The notes beneath the pieces were generated by a model. That model made no database searches. It saw nothing but the letters and a program-made list of their open reading frames with translations, and had not been told where the DNA came from. A stretch of 64,000 bases of DNA from Salmonella enterica subsp. arizonae. GTDB taxonomy: Bacteria; Pseudomonadota; Gammaproteobacteria; Enterobacterales; Enterobacteriaceae. This document shows positions 9,846-20,563 of the stretch, piece by piece. The position numbers and the translations under genes were made by a program. Location: assembly GCF_008692845.1 (NCBI RefSeq), contig NZ_VXJW01000001.1, positions 620,001-684,000 on the forward strand, given 5' to 3'. Within the stretch, counting starts at the first letter, position 1. Every line of letters begins with the position of its first letter.

Positions 9846-9938
9846 TGCCCAATGGCGGCTACGCTGATCGGGCCTACCAAACCCTGGACCTGATTCCCTG
9901 TAGGCTGGATAAGGCGTAGCCGCCATCGGGCAATCAGG
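9846..9938. repeat. Pair of inverted REP elements (BIME-like)
   Basis: CCCAATGGCGGCTACGCTGA... and its near-inverse ...AGGCGTAGCCGCCATCGGGC face each other across about 40 bases. This is a bacterial interspersed mosaic element between the tyrT operon and narI. Confidence 0.85.
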
Positions 9939-9941
9939 CAT

Positions 9942-9967
9942 AAAAAAACCCTACCGAAGTAGGGTTT
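9942..9967 (-). terminator. Rho-independent terminator of narGHJI
   Basis: On the minus strand AACCCTACTTCGGTAGGGTT forms a hairpin with a stable UUCG tetraloop, followed by T residues. It begins 20 bases after the narI stop. Confidence 0.9.
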
Positions 9968-9986
9968 AGTATCCTGTTAAAGGGAA

Positions 9987-10664
9987 TCAGTGACGTGCGC
10001 GAACAAGCTGATATTTACGGGTCAGATATTCAACCGGCACGCTCCAGATATGTACCAGACGCGAGAACGGGAACAGCAGGAATAAGGTCATCCCTAATAC
10101 CAGATGCAAACGGAAGATAAATGCCACGCCGTCAAGATGCTCAGACGCCCCGCCGTGGAATGTCACCACAGACTGCGCCCAGCCGACCAGTTTCATCATC
10201 TCGCTACCGTCCATATGCTGCGCTGAGAACGGAATGGTTAATAGCCCCAGCGCGCACTGAATCACCAGTAGCGAGAGAATCAGAATATCTGCGCCAGTGG
10301 TTGTGGCGCGTACTCGTGGGCTGAACAGACGACGCTTGAGCAGCAAAATACCGCCGACCAGCGTCAGCACGCCGCAGGCACCGCCCGCGATCATCGCCAT
10401 TTTCTGTTTCACTTCAATGGGCAAAAAAGATTCATACATCCAGTGCGGCGTTAACATTCCCAGGAAGTGACCAGCAAAAATTCCCAGAATCCCAATGTGG
10501 AACAGGTTCGACGCCAGATTCATCCCCTTGCGATCCAGCATCTGGCTGGAGGCCGCCCGCCAAGTGTACTGTCCGTAGTCGTAACGTAACCAGCTACCGA
10601 TCAGAAACACCGATCCGGCAATGTACGGGTAGATGTCAAAGAAGAACATATTCAGGAAGTGCAT
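9987..10664 (-). CDS. narI: Respiratory nitrate reductase A gamma subunit (cytochrome b)
   Basis: NarI anchors NarGH to the inner membrane, oxidises quinol on the periplasmic side and passes electrons through two b haems to NarH. The 225-residue protein has about five membrane segments and conserved His residues in '[15 protein letters not shown]' and in the C-terminal region 'RLHLVLG' and 'RLVHIW'. Its start overlaps the narJ stop (TAATG). It is the last gene of narGHJI and is followed by a strong terminator. Confidence 0.97.
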   Translation of the reverse strand: MHFLNMFFFDIYPYIAGSVFLIGSWLRYDYGQYTWRAASSQMLDRKGMNLASNLFHIGILGIFAGHFLGMLTPHWMYESFLPIEVKQKMAMIAGGACGVLTLVGGILLLKRRLFSPRVRATTTGADILILSLLVIQCALGLLTIPFSAQHMDGSEMMKLVGWAQSVVTFHGGASEHLDGVAFIFRLHLVLGMTLFLLFPFSRLVHIWSVPVEYLTRKYQLVRARH

Positions 10665-11374
10665 TATTGCTGTCCTCCGTTAGAGATATTCAGATATTGC
10701 GGGGCAACTGCTCCAGAAAAACGACGCTGGTGAGCGGAAATGGCAGTCTCGCCGCAGCCCTGATCGGCAAAGAATTTCACCTGCTCTTCTTCCCAGACCG
10801 CATCCAGAGCTTGTGGGGTATCATCGCGAACTTCATCAGCAATTTTTTCTGCGACTTTGTCGCTGTCGATCGTTGTATTGGCCAACTTCAATAACAGGTC
10901 GAACAATACCGCATACTGGCTTTCACGCTGCTGCAAACGGGCACTGAGCAACGCCAGAATCGGCGCAATATCCTGCAAACCACCTAACGCCTCGCTTTTC
11001 GGCAGTTGCGCAAGGTATTCCAGGTATAGCGGCAGATGATCGGGAAGTTCGCGGCTATCGAGCTGTAAACCGTGCTGCTCATACTGAGCCATCAGATCAA
11101 CCATCGCCTGACCGCGATCGCGAGACTCACCATGCACATGCTCAAACAACAGCAATGAGGTTGCACGACCACGGTCGAATAACTCGCTATAGCTTGCCTG
11201 AACATCCAGTATTTCCTGCGCGGTTAAATCGTGCAGAAAAACGCTAAGCCGCCGGGCATCCTCTTCATCCAGATTTTCAGATAAGGCGAGCGCATCGAAC
11301 AGTTCCTGCTGATGCTGCCACAGGGCAGCATCCGGATATTCGAGCAGACGCGAAACTATGACAAGTTCAATCAT
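10664..11374 (-). CDS. narJ: Nitrate reductase assembly chaperone
   Basis: NarJ (236 residues) binds apo-NarG, is needed for molybdenum cofactor insertion, and is not part of the final enzyme. It is an all-helical TorD/NarJ-family protein recognised by '[24 protein letters not shown]', a family signature. It overlaps the narH end by four bases and narI by one, so the genes are translationally coupled. Its C terminus is acidic and then polar, as in E. coli. Confidence 0.96.
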   Translation of the reverse strand: MIELVIVSRLLEYPDAALWQHQQELFDALALSENLDEEDARRLSVFLHDLTAQEILDVQASYSELFDRGRATSLLLFEHVHGESRDRGQAMVDLMAQYEQHGLQLDSRELPDHLPLYLEYLAQLPKSEALGGLQDIAPILALLSARLQQRESQYAVLFDLLLKLANTTIDSDKVAEKIADEVRDDTPQALDAVWEEEQVKFFADQGCGETAISAHQRRFSGAVAPQYLNISNGGQQ

Positions 11375-12906
11375 GCGTGCGGCTCCGTTTTGCTGGTCAC
11401 ATCAATCGCGTCAATGCGGCGACTATTGAACAGGTTGAATTTGCTGTCAGAGCCGTGGCAACCGTCGCCAAAGGTGAAGCCACAACCGCTTTTCTCCGGG
11501 AATGCGTCACGCGCCAGTTCACGATGGCTGCTCGGTACCACAAAGCGATCTTCATAATTAGCAATCGCCAAATAACGATACATTTCCTGGGCCTGGACTT
11601 CGCTTAAACCCACCTCTTCCAGTGCGCGGGTATCCACTTTACCGTCTACGGTTTCCGCACGTTTGTAGTGACGCATCGCCAGCATCCGTTTCAGCGCCAA
11701 CAGTACCGGCTGAGTGTCGCCAGCGGTCAACAGGTTCGCCAGGTACTGCACCGGGATACGCAGACTGTCTACATCCGGCAGAATACCGTTGCTGCCCAGT
11801 TCACCCGCGTCGGCGGCAGACTGAATCGGTGACAAAGGCGGCACGTACCAGACCATCGGCAACGTGCGGTATTCCGGATGCAGCGGCAGCGCCAGCTTCC
11901 AGTCCATCGCCATTTTGTACACTGGCGATTGCTGCGCCGCATCGATCACGCTCTGCGGCACGCCGTCCTTCAGCGCCTGCTCAATGACAGCCGGATCGTT
12001 CGGATCGAGGAACACGTCCAGTTGACGCTGGTACAGATCTTTTTCGTTTTCTGTACTGGCGGCGCTTTCAATGGCATCTGCGTCATACAGCAGTACGCCA
12101 AGATAACGGATACGGCCCACGCAGGTTTCGGAGCAAACGGTCGGCTGACCGGCTTCGATACGCGGGTAGCAGAAGATGCACTTCTCGGACTTGCCGCTCT
12201 TCCAGTTGAAGTAAATTTTCTTGTACGGGCAACCGGTGATGCACATCCGCCAGCCGCGGCACTTGTCCTGGTCGATCAGCACAATGCCATCTTCTTCACG
12301 CTTATAAATCGCGCCGCTCGGGCAGGTCGCGACGCACGCCGGGTTGAGACAGTGCTCGCACAGGCGCGGCAGGTACATCATGAAGGTGTTTTCGAACTGG
12401 CCGTACATCGCCTTCTGCATGTTTTCGAAGTTCTGGTCTTTGGCGCGTTTTTCGAACTCGCCGCCCAGAATCTCTTCCCAGTTTGGCCCGCTGGTAATTT
12501 TGTCCATCCGCTGGCCGGTAATCAGCGAGCGTGGACGCGCGATCGGCTGATGTTTGCTTTCCGGCGCGGTATGCAGGGTCTGGTAGTCGTAATCAAACGG
12601 CTCGTAGTAGTCGTCGATGCCCGGCAGATGCGGGTTAGCGAAGATTTTACCCAGCAGCAGCGCCCGGTTGCCCATGCGCGGCTGTAGTTTGCCGTTGATT
12701 TTGCGGATCCAGCCGCCTTTCCATTTTTCCTGATTTTCCCAGTCATTCGGAAAACCAACGCCAGGCTTACTTTCTACGTTGTTGAACCACGCGTATTCCA
12801 TACCTTCGCGACTGGTCCAGACGTTTTTACAGGTGACTGAACAGGTATGACAGCCGATGCACTTATCGAGATTCAGCACCATGCCGACTTGTGAACGAAT
12901 TTTCAT
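11371..12906 (-). CDS. narH: Respiratory nitrate reductase A beta subunit (iron-sulfur)
   Basis: NarH (511 residues) carries electrons from NarI to NarG through one [3Fe-4S] and three [4Fe-4S] clusters. The first motif 'CIGCHTCSVTC' is at residues 16-26. Further motifs are 'CEHCLNPACVATC', 'CRGWRMCITGC' and 'CIFCYPRIEAGQPTVC'. The Trp in CRGWRMC replaces a Cys and is the known reason that one cluster is [3Fe-4S]. It overlaps narG by four bases. Confidence 0.98.
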   Translation of the reverse strand: MKIRSQVGMVLNLDKCIGCHTCSVTCKNVWTSREGMEYAWFNNVESKPGVGFPNDWENQEKWKGGWIRKINGKLQPRMGNRALLLGKIFANPHLPGIDDYYEPFDYDYQTLHTAPESKHQPIARPRSLITGQRMDKITSGPNWEEILGGEFEKRAKDQNFENMQKAMYGQFENTFMMYLPRLCEHCLNPACVATCPSGAIYKREEDGIVLIDQDKCRGWRMCITGCPYKKIYFNWKSGKSEKCIFCYPRIEAGQPTVCSETCVGRIRYLGVLLYDADAIESAASTENEKDLYQRQLDVFLDPNDPAVIEQALKDGVPQSVIDAAQQSPVYKMAMDWKLALPLHPEYRTLPMVWYVPPLSPIQSAADAGELGSNGILPDVDSLRIPVQYLANLLTAGDTQPVLLALKRMLAMRHYKRAETVDGKVDTRALEEVGLSEVQAQEMYRYLAIANYEDRFVVPSSHRELARDAFPEKSGCGFTFGDGCHGSDSKFNLFNSRRIDAIDVTSKTEPHA

Positions 12907-15900
12907 TTTACGCTCTCCTGTACCTGGTCATTGCCTTCGCCATCCAACCAGTTAATGTTCTTCATCTTACGTACCACCACAAACTCATCGCGGTTGGAGC
13001 CGACGGTACCGTAGTAGTTAAAGCCGTAGGCTAACTGCGCGTAGCCGCCGATCATATGGGTCGGTTTCGGCGTAATACGGGTCACCGAGTTGTGGATCCC
13101 ACCGCGCTGCTGGGTGATTTCTGAACCCGGCAGGTTAACGATACGTTCCTGCGCGTGGTACATCATGGTCATCCCTGCCGGAACACGTTGGCTGATAACC
13201 GCACGTGCAGTCAGCGCACCGTTGCTGTTGAAGACTTCGATCCAGTCGTTATCTTCAATGCCCAGATCTTTGGCGTCGGTTTCGCTCATCCACACAATCG
13301 GGCCGCCACGCGACAAGGTCAGCATCAACAGGTTATCGCTGTAGGTCGAGTGGATACCCCATTTCTGGTGCGGCGTCAGGAAGTTGAGCGCCTTCTCCGG
13401 ATTACCGTTGGATTTACGCCCCATCACCGCTTTCACCGAGCGGGTGTCGATCGGTGGGCGATACACCAGCAGACTTTCGCCGAAGTCGCGCATCCACTGG
13501 TGATCCTGATACAACTGTTGGCGACCAGAGAGCGTGCGCCATGGGATCAGTTCGTGAACGTTGGTATAACCGGCGTTATAAGAAACGTGCTCATCCTCCA
13601 GACCAGACCAGGTCGGGCTGGAGATAATTTTGCGCGGCTGCGCCTGAATATCGCGGAAGCGGATTTTCTCTTCTTCTTTATTGGTTGCCAGATGCGTATG
13701 GTCGCGACCGGTAAACTCGCTCAGCGCCGCCCAGGCTTTCACCGCCACCTGACCGTTGGTTTCCGGCGCTAACGTCAGGATCATCTCTGCCGCGTCAATC
13801 GCCGTGTTGAGCATCGGCTGGCCTTTCGCCGGACCGTCCGCTTTGGTGTAATTGAGCTTACGCAGCAAGTCCATTTCGCTCTGCGTGTTCCAGGCAATCC
13901 CTTTCCCGCCGTTGCCGATTTTCTCCATCAGCGGGCCGATAGAGGTAAAGCGTTCGTAAGTCGCCGGGTAATCGCGCTCGACGGTCATGATGTGCGGCGC
14001 GGTTTTCCCTGGGATCAGATCGCATTCGCCTTTTTTCCAGTCTTTCACGTCCAGCGGCTGCGCCAGTTCAGCGGCAGAATCGTGCTGGATCGGCAGCGTC
14101 ACGACGTCAGTCTCTTTACCCAGGTGGCCTACACAGACTTCGGAGAATTTCTTCGCAATGCCTTTGTAGATTTCCCAGTCGCTTTTCGATTCCCAGGCTG
14201 GATCTACGGCGGCAGAGAGCGGATGAATAAACGGATGCATATCCGAGGTATTCATATCGTCTTTTTCATACCAGGTGGCGGTCGGCAGTACGATATCGGA
14301 GTACAGGCAGGTGCTCGACAGGCGGAAGTCCAGCGTCACCACCAGATCCAGTTTGCCGTCCAGGCCATTGTCACGCCACTCCACTTCTTCCGGCTTCACA
14401 CCGCCCTGTTTACCCAGATCCAGCCCCTGAATACCATGCTCAGTACCCAGCAGATATTTCAGCATGTACTCATGGCCCTTACCGGAAGACCCAAGCAGGT
14501 TAGAACGCCAGATGAACAGGTTACGCGGGTGGTTTTTACCGTTTTCCGGCTGCTCGGCGGCAAAGCGAATCGAACCCTCTTTCAGGGATTTGACAGTATA
14601 ATCTACCGGCGTCATACCGGCTTTTTCCGCTTCACGCGCAATATACAGCGGGTTGGTGCCTAACTGCGGTGCCGACGGCAACCAGCCCATACGCTCGGCG
14701 CGCACATTGAAGTCAATCAGATGACCGCTATAGCGGGATTTGTCCGCCATCGGCGACAGTAACTCCTCGGCGGTCACCGTCTCGTAGCGCCACTGGCTGG
14801 AGTGGTTATAGAAGTAAGAGGTGCTGTTCATGTGACGCGCCGGACGCTGCCAGTCAAGGGCAAACGCCAGCGGCTGCCAGCCGGTTTGCGGGCGCAGTTT
14901 TTCCTGGCCGACGTAGTGCGCCCAGCCGCCGCCGCTCTGACCAACGCAACCACAGAACACCAACATATTGATCAGCCCGCGATAGTTCATATCGAGGTGA
15001 TACCAGTGGTTCAGACCGGCGCCAACGATAATCATTGAACGCCCGTGCGTTTTGTCCGCGTTATCGGCGAACTCCCGTGCGATACGGATGATCTGCGCCC
15101 GCGGCACGCCAGTGATCTGCTCGGCCCATGCTGGCGTATACGCTTTAGTATCGTCATAACTGGCGGCGCAATTTTCATCGTTCAGGCCGCGTTCCAGACC
15201 ATAGTTCGCCATAGTCAGGTCATACACGGTGGTGACTAACGCTGAAGAACCATCGGCCAGTTGCAGACGTTTTGCCGGCAGTTTATGCAGCAGGACGTTA
15301 TCCAGCGCTACATGATTAAAGTACTCTGAACCCTCGCCGCCGAAATACGGGAAGCCCACGTCAGCAATCTCATCCTGGCTACCCAGCAAGCTGAGCTGCA
15401 ATTCAGTTTCTGTGCCAGTAGTGCCGTCGCGCTGTTCGAGGTTCCATTTGCCTTTTTCACCCCAGCGGAAACCGATGGAGCCGTTCGGCGCCACCATCTC
15501 GCCATTGCTGCTAATGGCGACGGTTTTCCATTCCGGGTTATTTTCCTGCCCCAGCGAATCAACGAGATCGGCAGCGCGCAGCATACGGCCTGCGGCATAA
15601 TAACCATCACGTTCTTCAAGCATCACCAGCATTGGCATGTCGGTATAGCGACGGACATAATCGGTGAAGTACTGACGCGGGTTGTCCAGATGGAATTCGC
15701 GCAGCATGACGTGGCCCATCGCCAGCGCCATCGCCGCATCGGTCCCCTGCTTCGGCGCCAACCACAGATCGCACAGTTTGGCGATTTCCGAATAGTCGGG
15801 CGTGACCGCAACGGTTTTGGTGCCTTTGTAACGTACTTCGGTAAAGAAGTGGGCGTCAGGCGTACGGGTCTGCGGCACATTAGAGCCCCAGGCGATGATA

Positions 15901-16646
15901 TAGCTGGAGTTGTACCAGTCGGCGGATTCAGGCACGTCGGTCTGCTCACCCCAGGTTTGCGGTGACGCTGGCGGTAGGTCGCAATACCAGTCGTAGAAGC
16001 TCAGGCAGGTACCGCCAATCAGAGAGAGGTAGCGTGCGCCGGAAGCGTAGGAAACCATCGACATTGCCGGGATAGGCGAAAAGCCCGCGACACGGTCCGG
16101 GCCGTAGGTTTTCACGGTATAGACGTTGGAAGCGGCAATCAGTTCGTTGACCTCCTGCCATGAAGAACGGACAAAGCCGCCACGCCCACGCGCCTGTTTA
16201 AAGCTTTTCGCTTTATCCGCGTCTTCAATGATGGAGGCCCATGCTTCTACCGGGTCGCGGTGCAGTTGCTTCGCCTCACGCCACATCTTCATCAGACGTT
16301 TGCGCATCAGCGGATATTTTAGTCGGTTAGCGCTGTAGAGATACCAGGAGTAGCTGGCGCCGCGCGGGCAACCGCGAGGTTCATGGTTTGGCATATCAGG
16401 ACGGGTGCGAGGATAATCGGTTTGCTGTGTTTCCCAGGTCACCAGACCGTTTTTGACATAAATTTTCCAGCTACATGAACCGGTGCAGTTCACCCCGTGG
16501 GTTGAGCGCACAATTTTATCATGCTGCCAACGTTGGCGGTATCCGTCCTCCCAGTCCCGGTTTGTTTCGAGAAGCTGGCCGTGCCCATCGGCAAAGGTTT
16601 CGCCCTTCTGCTTGAAGTAGCGAAACCGGTCCAGGAATTTACTCAT
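12903..16646 (-). CDS. narG: Respiratory nitrate reductase A alpha subunit (molybdoenzyme)
   Basis: NarG (1247 residues) reduces nitrate to nitrite in the cytoplasm with bis-MGD molybdenum. The FS0 cluster ligands His50, Cys54, Cys58 and Cys93 are visible ('STHGVNCTGSCSW', 'RGCPRG'), as is the Mo ligand Asp223 in 'FYDWYCDLPP'. The N terminus 'MSKFLDRFRYFKQKG' retains the vestigial Tat-like leader bound by NarJ. The frame stays open 43 codons upstream, but the ATG at 16646 has AGGAGA before it and gives the known length. It is the first gene of narGHJI. Confidence 0.98.
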   Translation of the reverse strand: MSKFLDRFRYFKQKGETFADGHGQLLETNRDWEDGYRQRWQHDKIVRSTHGVNCTGSCSWKIYVKNGLVTWETQQTDYPRTRPDMPNHEPRGCPRGASYSWYLYSANRLKYPLMRKRLMKMWREAKQLHRDPVEAWASIIEDADKAKSFKQARGRGGFVRSSWQEVNELIAASNVYTVKTYGPDRVAGFSPIPAMSMVSYASGARYLSLIGGTCLSFYDWYCDLPPASPQTWGEQTDVPESADWYNSSYIIAWGSNVPQTRTPDAHFFTEVRYKGTKTVAVTPDYSEIAKLCDLWLAPKQGTDAAMALAMGHVMLREFHLDNPRQYFTDYVRRYTDMPMLVMLEERDGYYAAGRMLRAADLVDSLGQENNPEWKTVAISSNGEMVAPNGSIGFRWGEKGKWNLEQRDGTTGTETELQLSLLGSQDEIADVGFPYFGGEGSEYFNHVALDNVLLHKLPAKRLQLADGSSALVTTVYDLTMANYGLERGLNDENCAASYDDTKAYTPAWAEQITGVPRAQIIRIAREFADNADKTHGRSMIIVGAGLNHWYHLDMNYRGLINMLVFCGCVGQSGGGWAHYVGQEKLRPQTGWQPLAFALDWQRPARHMNSTSYFYNHSSQWRYETVTAEELLSPMADKSRYSGHLIDFNVRAERMGWLPSAPQLGTNPLYIAREAEKAGMTPVDYTVKSLKEGSIRFAAEQPENGKNHPRNLFIWRSNLLGSSGKGHEYMLKYLLGTEHGIQGLDLGKQGGVKPEEVEWRDNGLDGKLDLVVTLDFRLSSTCLYSDIVLPTATWYEKDDMNTSDMHPFIHPLSAAVDPAWESKSDWEIYKGIAKKFSEVCVGHLGKETDVVTLPIQHDSAAELAQPLDVKDWKKGECDLIPGKTAPHIMTVERDYPATYERFTSIGPLMEKIGNGGKGIAWNTQSEMDLLRKLNYTKADGPAKGQPMLNTAIDAAEMILTLAPETNGQVAVKAWAALSEFTGRDHTHLATNKEEEKIRFRDIQAQPRKIISSPTWSGLEDEHVSYNAGYTNVHELIPWRTLSGRQQLYQDHQWMRDFGESLLVYRPPIDTRSVKAVMGRKSNGNPEKALNFLTPHQKWGIHSTYSDNLLMLTLSRGGPIVWMSETDAKDLGIEDNDWIEVFNSNGALTARAVISQRVPAGMTMMYHAQERIVNLPGSEITQQRGGIHNSVTRITPKPTHMIGGYAQLAYGFNYYGTVGSNRDEFVVVRKMKNINWLDGEGNDQVQESVK

Positions 16647-16737
16647 CGGGTTTCTCCTGTGTGGAGCCTCACGGCTCTCTGATAAATCGACATTGCTTAA
16701 CTTAAGGCGAAGGTAACGCGCTGAGTGGGCGTGGGAA

Positions 16738-16751
16738 TTGATAACGATCAA
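16738..16751 (-). promoter_or_regulatory. FNR-binding site of the narGHJI promoter
   Basis: TTGATAACGATCAA is a perfect match to the FNR consensus TTGAT-N4-ATCAA. It lies 92-105 bases before the narG start, the place of the anaerobic activator site of the E. coli nar promoter. The bases between it and narG also resemble the E. coli promoter. Confidence 0.93.
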
Positions 16752-17031
16752 GGCGGACAGGGATGTAAATGGCAAGCAAACCTTCTGTATACTCCTTTTG
16801 GAGGAGGTTTTTATTTATATATCTTTCTGATTTTATTAATTAAAAATAAATTTACGCATTGCATGAATGTTAAAATTTCGGCAAGTGGGTATTAAGTGGT
16901 ATTACCCTGAATGGCCTGTACAAATGCGTATGTTTAAATTGTGGCGCATCTCTTGTTTATAATATGTATGTTGTAACTAAAAGCAGATAAAAAAAAGCGC
17001 GGTCTAACGCCGCGCAAAGGATAATCAAATA
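16752..17031. other. narG-narK intergenic region with candidate NarL site
   Basis: About 280 bases lie between the FNR site and the narK stop. A NarL heptamer TACTCCT is at 16790-16796, and a TATTACCCT-like cluster is near 16890-16907 in the distal region where E. coli has its high-affinity NarL sites. The rest is AT-rich with no coding frame. Confidence 0.5.
16988..17015 (-). terminator. Rho-independent terminator of narK
   Basis: On the minus strand, GCGCGG and CCGCGC form a stem around a 7-base loop, followed by eight T residues, 16 bases past the narK stop. Confidence 0.9.
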
Positions 17032-18429
17032 TTACTTTTTATTTTTAGAATGGCGTCCATATACCGCCCAGGTAATAACGACACAGGCGATATAGAAAAC
17101 AAGGAAAACTTTCATAGCACCCACCGGCGAACCGGTTAATGCTAAAGATGAACCAAATGCTTTCGGAATAAAAAAACCGCCAATCGCGCCAATCGCGGAA
17201 ATAAAGCCCAGCGCTGCCGCCGTATCGGTCGCCGCTTCACGCATTGCTTTTTCTTCAGATCCACCTTCCGCTTTGACCCTGTCCATCGTCAGCTTACGGA
17301 AGATAACAGAGATCATCTGGAAGGTAGAACCACTTCCCAGCCCCGCGGTAAGGAACAGCGCCAGGAACACCCCGTAGAATGCAATAAAGCTACCGCCAAC
17401 GCCGCCTGTGGGTAATGTCAGGAATAGCAGGCCGCTGAAAATGGCCATCAGGACAAAGTTGATAAGCGTTACGCGAGTCCCACCCAGACGGTCAGAAATT
17501 GCGCCGCCTGCCGAACGCGCCAGCGCGCCGATAAACGGACCGAAAAATGCGTAATGCAGGATCTGCACATCCGGGAATTGCGTTTTAGAAAGCATAGCGA
17601 AACCTGCGGAAAAACCGATAAACGATCCGAAGGTTGCCAGATACAGCAGGCTCATGATCCACAGATGACCACGCCTGAGCACCGGCAGTTGCTCTTTTAG
17701 CGAGGCCTTAGACGTCGCCAACTCGTTCATGCCAAACCACGCCGCCAGTGTGAAAATGGCCAGAAACGGTACCCAAATCCAGGCGGCGTTCGCCAGATAG
17801 AGCTGAGAACCATCCGGCTGCTCTACGCCGTGGCTGCCGAATGCGGCAAAGATAGAGAGCGAAACCACCAGCGGCGCAACCAGTTGCATCACGCTCACGC
17901 CCATATTACCCAGACCGCCGTTCAGACCCAGTGCGCCCCCCTGCTTTTGCTTGGGAAAGAAGAAGCTAATATTCGCCATACTGGAGGCAAAATTCGCGCC
18001 GGCAAAACCACACAACAGGGAAATAATAATGAAGGTGCTAAAGGGCGTACTGGTATCCTGAACGGCAAAGCCTAACCATACGCAAGGCACAATGAGGATG
18101 CCAGTACTGAATGCCGTCCAGCGACGTCCGCCAAATAGCGGCACCATAAAGGAATAAGGTACACGCAGTAGCGCGCCGGAAACGGATGGCAACGCGGTAA
18201 GCATAAAGAGTTGATCGGTCGTAAAATTAAATCCCACTTTCGGCAGGTTCACCGCCACTGCGCTGAATAGCATCCACACGCAAAATGCCAGCAGTAAACA
18301 CGGGACAGAAATCCACAAATTACGGCTGGCGACACGATGGCCTCGTTGCTGCCAGAACGCCGGATCTTCCGGACGCCATTCTGTGATAACAGCGCCAGTT
18401 GCCCTTTCCGGGGCAGATGAGTGACTCAT
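17032..18429 (-). CDS. narK: Nitrate/nitrite antiporter NarK
   Basis: NarK is a major-facilitator protein of the inner membrane that exchanges nitrate for nitrite, supplying the cytoplasmic NarG site. The 465-residue sequence has about 12 membrane segments and the two glycine-rich nitrate signatures 'GFAGANFASSMANISFFFP' and 'GLGSGSTFQM'. The ATG at 18429 follows AGAGGTG; upstream in-frame codons lack relatives. It is transcribed away from narX, with its own FNR site. It precedes narG in the same direction, but a terminator separates them. Confidence 0.97.
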   Translation of the reverse strand: MSHSSAPERATGAVITEWRPEDPAFWQQRGHRVASRNLWISVPCLLLAFCVWMLFSAVAVNLPKVGFNFTTDQLFMLTALPSVSGALLRVPYSFMVPLFGGRRWTAFSTGILIVPCVWLGFAVQDTSTPFSTFIIISLLCGFAGANFASSMANISFFFPKQKQGGALGLNGGLGNMGVSVMQLVAPLVVSLSIFAAFGSHGVEQPDGSQLYLANAAWIWVPFLAIFTLAAWFGMNELATSKASLKEQLPVLRRGHLWIMSLLYLATFGSFIGFSAGFAMLSKTQFPDVQILHYAFFGPFIGALARSAGGAISDRLGGTRVTLINFVLMAIFSGLLFLTLPTGGVGGSFIAFYGVFLALFLTAGLGSGSTFQMISVIFRKLTMDRVKAEGGSEEKAMREAATDTAAALGFISAIGAIGGFFIPKAFGSSLALTGSPVGAMKVFLVFYIACVVITWAVYGRHSKNKK

Positions 18430-18488
18430 AGACACCTCTGATTCTTGGTTTGATATCTGCCACATTAGGGTTTACTGCCGAAGGTAAG

Positions 18489-18502
18489 TTGATATAAATC
18501 AA
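18489..18502 (-). promoter_or_regulatory. FNR-binding site of the narK promoter
   Basis: TTGATATAAATCAA matches TTGAT-N4-ATCAA exactly and lies 60-73 bases before the narK start, consistent with anaerobic activation by FNR. Confidence 0.88.
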
Positions 18503-18548
18503 AGGAAAAGTCGTCGCCGCAGGCGACTAAAAATAGCTATTATCCTTA

Positions 18549-18671
18549 ATGAGTAGGTCTTATCGACAAAAAAGCTGTGGTTTTTCACCATGCTGTGTCT
18601 ATCTACTCCTTGTCGTTGAAGACCCCTCTCTACGACGGCAATTAAGGAGTAACTCGTTATAGGTATGGGTA
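18549..18671. promoter_or_regulatory. Cluster of NarL heptamers between narK and narX
   Basis: At least four copies of the NarL heptamer TACYYMT are present: ATGAGTA at 18549-18555 (minus), TACTCCT at 18604-18610 (plus), AGGAGTA at 18645-18651 (minus) and ATGGGTA at 18665-18671 (minus). They explain nitrate induction of narK by phospho-NarL and possible effects on narXL. Individual occupancy is inferred from sequence only. Confidence 0.7.
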
Positions 18672-18766
18672 TACTCCGGTATATCGTTGAGAATAGCGGC
18701 ACAGCCGATTGTTCCCCTTGTTTACTACGGTTTTTCGGCGCCAATACCCCGAAGAAAGAAGGTGAC

Positions 18767-20563
18767 ATGCTTAAACGTTGTTTCTCTCCTCTTACGCTGG
18801 TCAACCAACTGGCGCTTATTGTCATGCTCTCTACCGCTATCGGCGTGGCGGGGATGGCTGTTTCCGGCTGGCTGGTTCAGGGCGTGCAGGGCAGCGCTCA
18901 TGCGATTAACAAAGCGGGCTCATTGCGTATGCAAAGTTATCGACTGCTGGCCGCCATCCCGCTGGATGCGAAAGATGAAAAACTGCTGGATGAGATGGAG
19001 CAGACAGCATTCAGCCCTGAGTTGACCCGCGCCGCCGAGCGAGACGGGCAGCAGAAGCAACTGAAAGCCTTGCAGGATTACTGGCATAACGAACTTTCGC
19101 CAGGGCTACAGCACGCGCAAAACGCGCACGCGGTCGCAGAAGATGTCACACGCTTTGTGGCGGGCCTGGATCGCCTGGTCACCTCCTTCGATCATACCAC
19201 TGAATTGCGTATCGAACGCGTGGTGTTAGTTCACCGGGTAATGGCGCTCTTTATGGCGCTATTGCTGGTATTTACAATTATCTGGCTACGCGTTCGCCTT
19301 TTGCAGCCGTGGCAACAGTTGTTATCGATGGCGCGCGCCGTCAGCCAGCGCGATTTTACTCAACGAGCCAATATCAGTGGACGCAATGAGATGGCTGCGC
19401 TGGGTTCAGCGCTCAATAATATGTCTGAAGAACTGGCCGAAAGTTATGCGGTACTGGAACAGCGTGTACAGGAAAAAACGGCCGGTCTGGAACATAAAAA
19501 TCAGATTCTCTCGTTTTTGTGGCAAGCCAACCGCCGTCTGCATTCACAAGCTCCGCTATGTGAACGTCTTTCACCGGTACTGAACGGCCTGCAAAATTTA
19601 ACCCAGTTACATGATATTGAACTGCGAGTCTATGACCTGGAAGATGAAGATAATCACCAGGAATTCACCTGTCAGTCGGATATCAGTTGCGATGATAAAG
19701 GTTGCCGTCTTTGCCCACGTAGCGCCCTGCCGATGATTAATGGCGGCACAACCTTAAAATGGCGGCTCACCGACTCTCACACCCAATACGGTATTTTGCT
19801 GGCGACGCTGCCTTATGGACGTAATCTCAGCCACGATCAGCAGCAACTGGTGGACACGCTGGTTGAACAGCTTACCGCGACTCTGGCGCTTGACAGGCAT
19901 CAGGAGCGCCAGCAGCAGTTGATTGTCATGGAAGAGCGTGCCACCATTGCCCGCGAACTGCATGATTCTATTGCCCAGTCGCTCTCTTGTATGAAAATGC
20001 AGGTGAGTTGCCTGCAAATGCAGGGCGACGCGTTACCGGAAAGCAGCCGTGAGTTACTTAGCCAAATTCGCAACGAGCTGAACTGCTCCTGGGCACAACT
20101 GCGCGAACTGTTAACCACATTCCGGTTACAGTTGACGGAGCCTGGGTTACGTCCGGCGCTGGAGGCTAGCTGCCAGGAGTTCAGCGCCCGGTTTGGCTTT
20201 ACGGTAAAACTAGATTATCAGCTTCCCCCCCGTCTGGTGCCGTCACACCAGGCGATACACCTGTTGCAAATTGCCAGGGAAGCCCTCAGCAACGCCCTTA
20301 AACACTCTCATGCCGATGACGTGGTGGTGACAGTGACGCAATGCGGCAAACAGGTCAAACTAAAAGTACAGGATAATGGCTGCGGCGTACCAGAAAACGC
20401 CGAACGCAGTAATCACTACGGCATGATCATCATGCGCGACCGGGCGCAAAGTTTGCGCGGCGATTGCCAGGTACACCGTCGTGAGTCTGGCGGAACAGCG
20501 GTCACTGTTACTTTTATTCCAGAAACAAACTTCACAGAAACCCAGGGAGATACCCATGAATAA
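18767..20563 (+). CDS. narX: Nitrate/nitrite sensor histidine kinase NarX
   Basis: NarX (598 residues) is the inner-membrane sensor that phosphorylates NarL in response to nitrate. It has a first membrane segment (about 15-37) and a periplasmic domain beginning with the P-box-like '[16 protein letters not shown]'. A second membrane segment, a HAMP region and a Cys-rich GAF-like part ('[11 protein letters not shown]') follow. The HisKA_3 motif '[15 protein letters not shown]' carries His399, and the ATPase has 'NALKH' and 'DNGCGVP'. The ATG at 18767 follows AAGAAGGTG and gives the E. coli length. Confidence 0.97.
   Translation: MLKRCFSPLTLVNQLALIVMLSTAIGVAGMAVSGWLVQGVQGSAHAINKAGSLRMQSYRLLAAIPLDAKDEKLLDEMEQTAFSPELTRAAERDGQQKQLKALQDYWHNELSPGLQHAQNAHAVAEDVTRFVAGLDRLVTSFDHTTELRIERVVLVHRVMALFMALLLVFTIIWLRVRLLQPWQQLLSMARAVSQRDFTQRANISGRNEMAALGSALNNMSEELAESYAVLEQRVQEKTAGLEHKNQILSFLWQANRRLHSQAPLCERLSPVLNGLQNLTQLHDIELRVYDLEDEDNHQEFTCQSDISCDDKGCRLCPRSALPMINGGTTLKWRLTDSHTQYGILLATLPYGRNLSHDQQQLVDTLVEQLTATLALDRHQERQQQLIVMEERATIARELHDSIAQSLSCMKMQVSCLQMQGDALPESSRELLSQIRNELNCSWAQLRELLTTFRLQLTEPGLRPALEASCQEFSARFGFTVKLDYQLPPRLVPSHQAIHLLQIAREALSNALKHSHADDVVVTVTQCGKQVKLKVQDNGCGVPENAERSNHYGMIIMRDRAQSLRGDCQVHRRESGGTAVTVTFIPETNFTETQGDTHE

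Noticed and set aside
11878-12687. A 269-codon plus-strand frame inside narH
   Set aside because: It is antisense to a conserved iron-sulfur protein and is explained by codon bias of the opposite strand.
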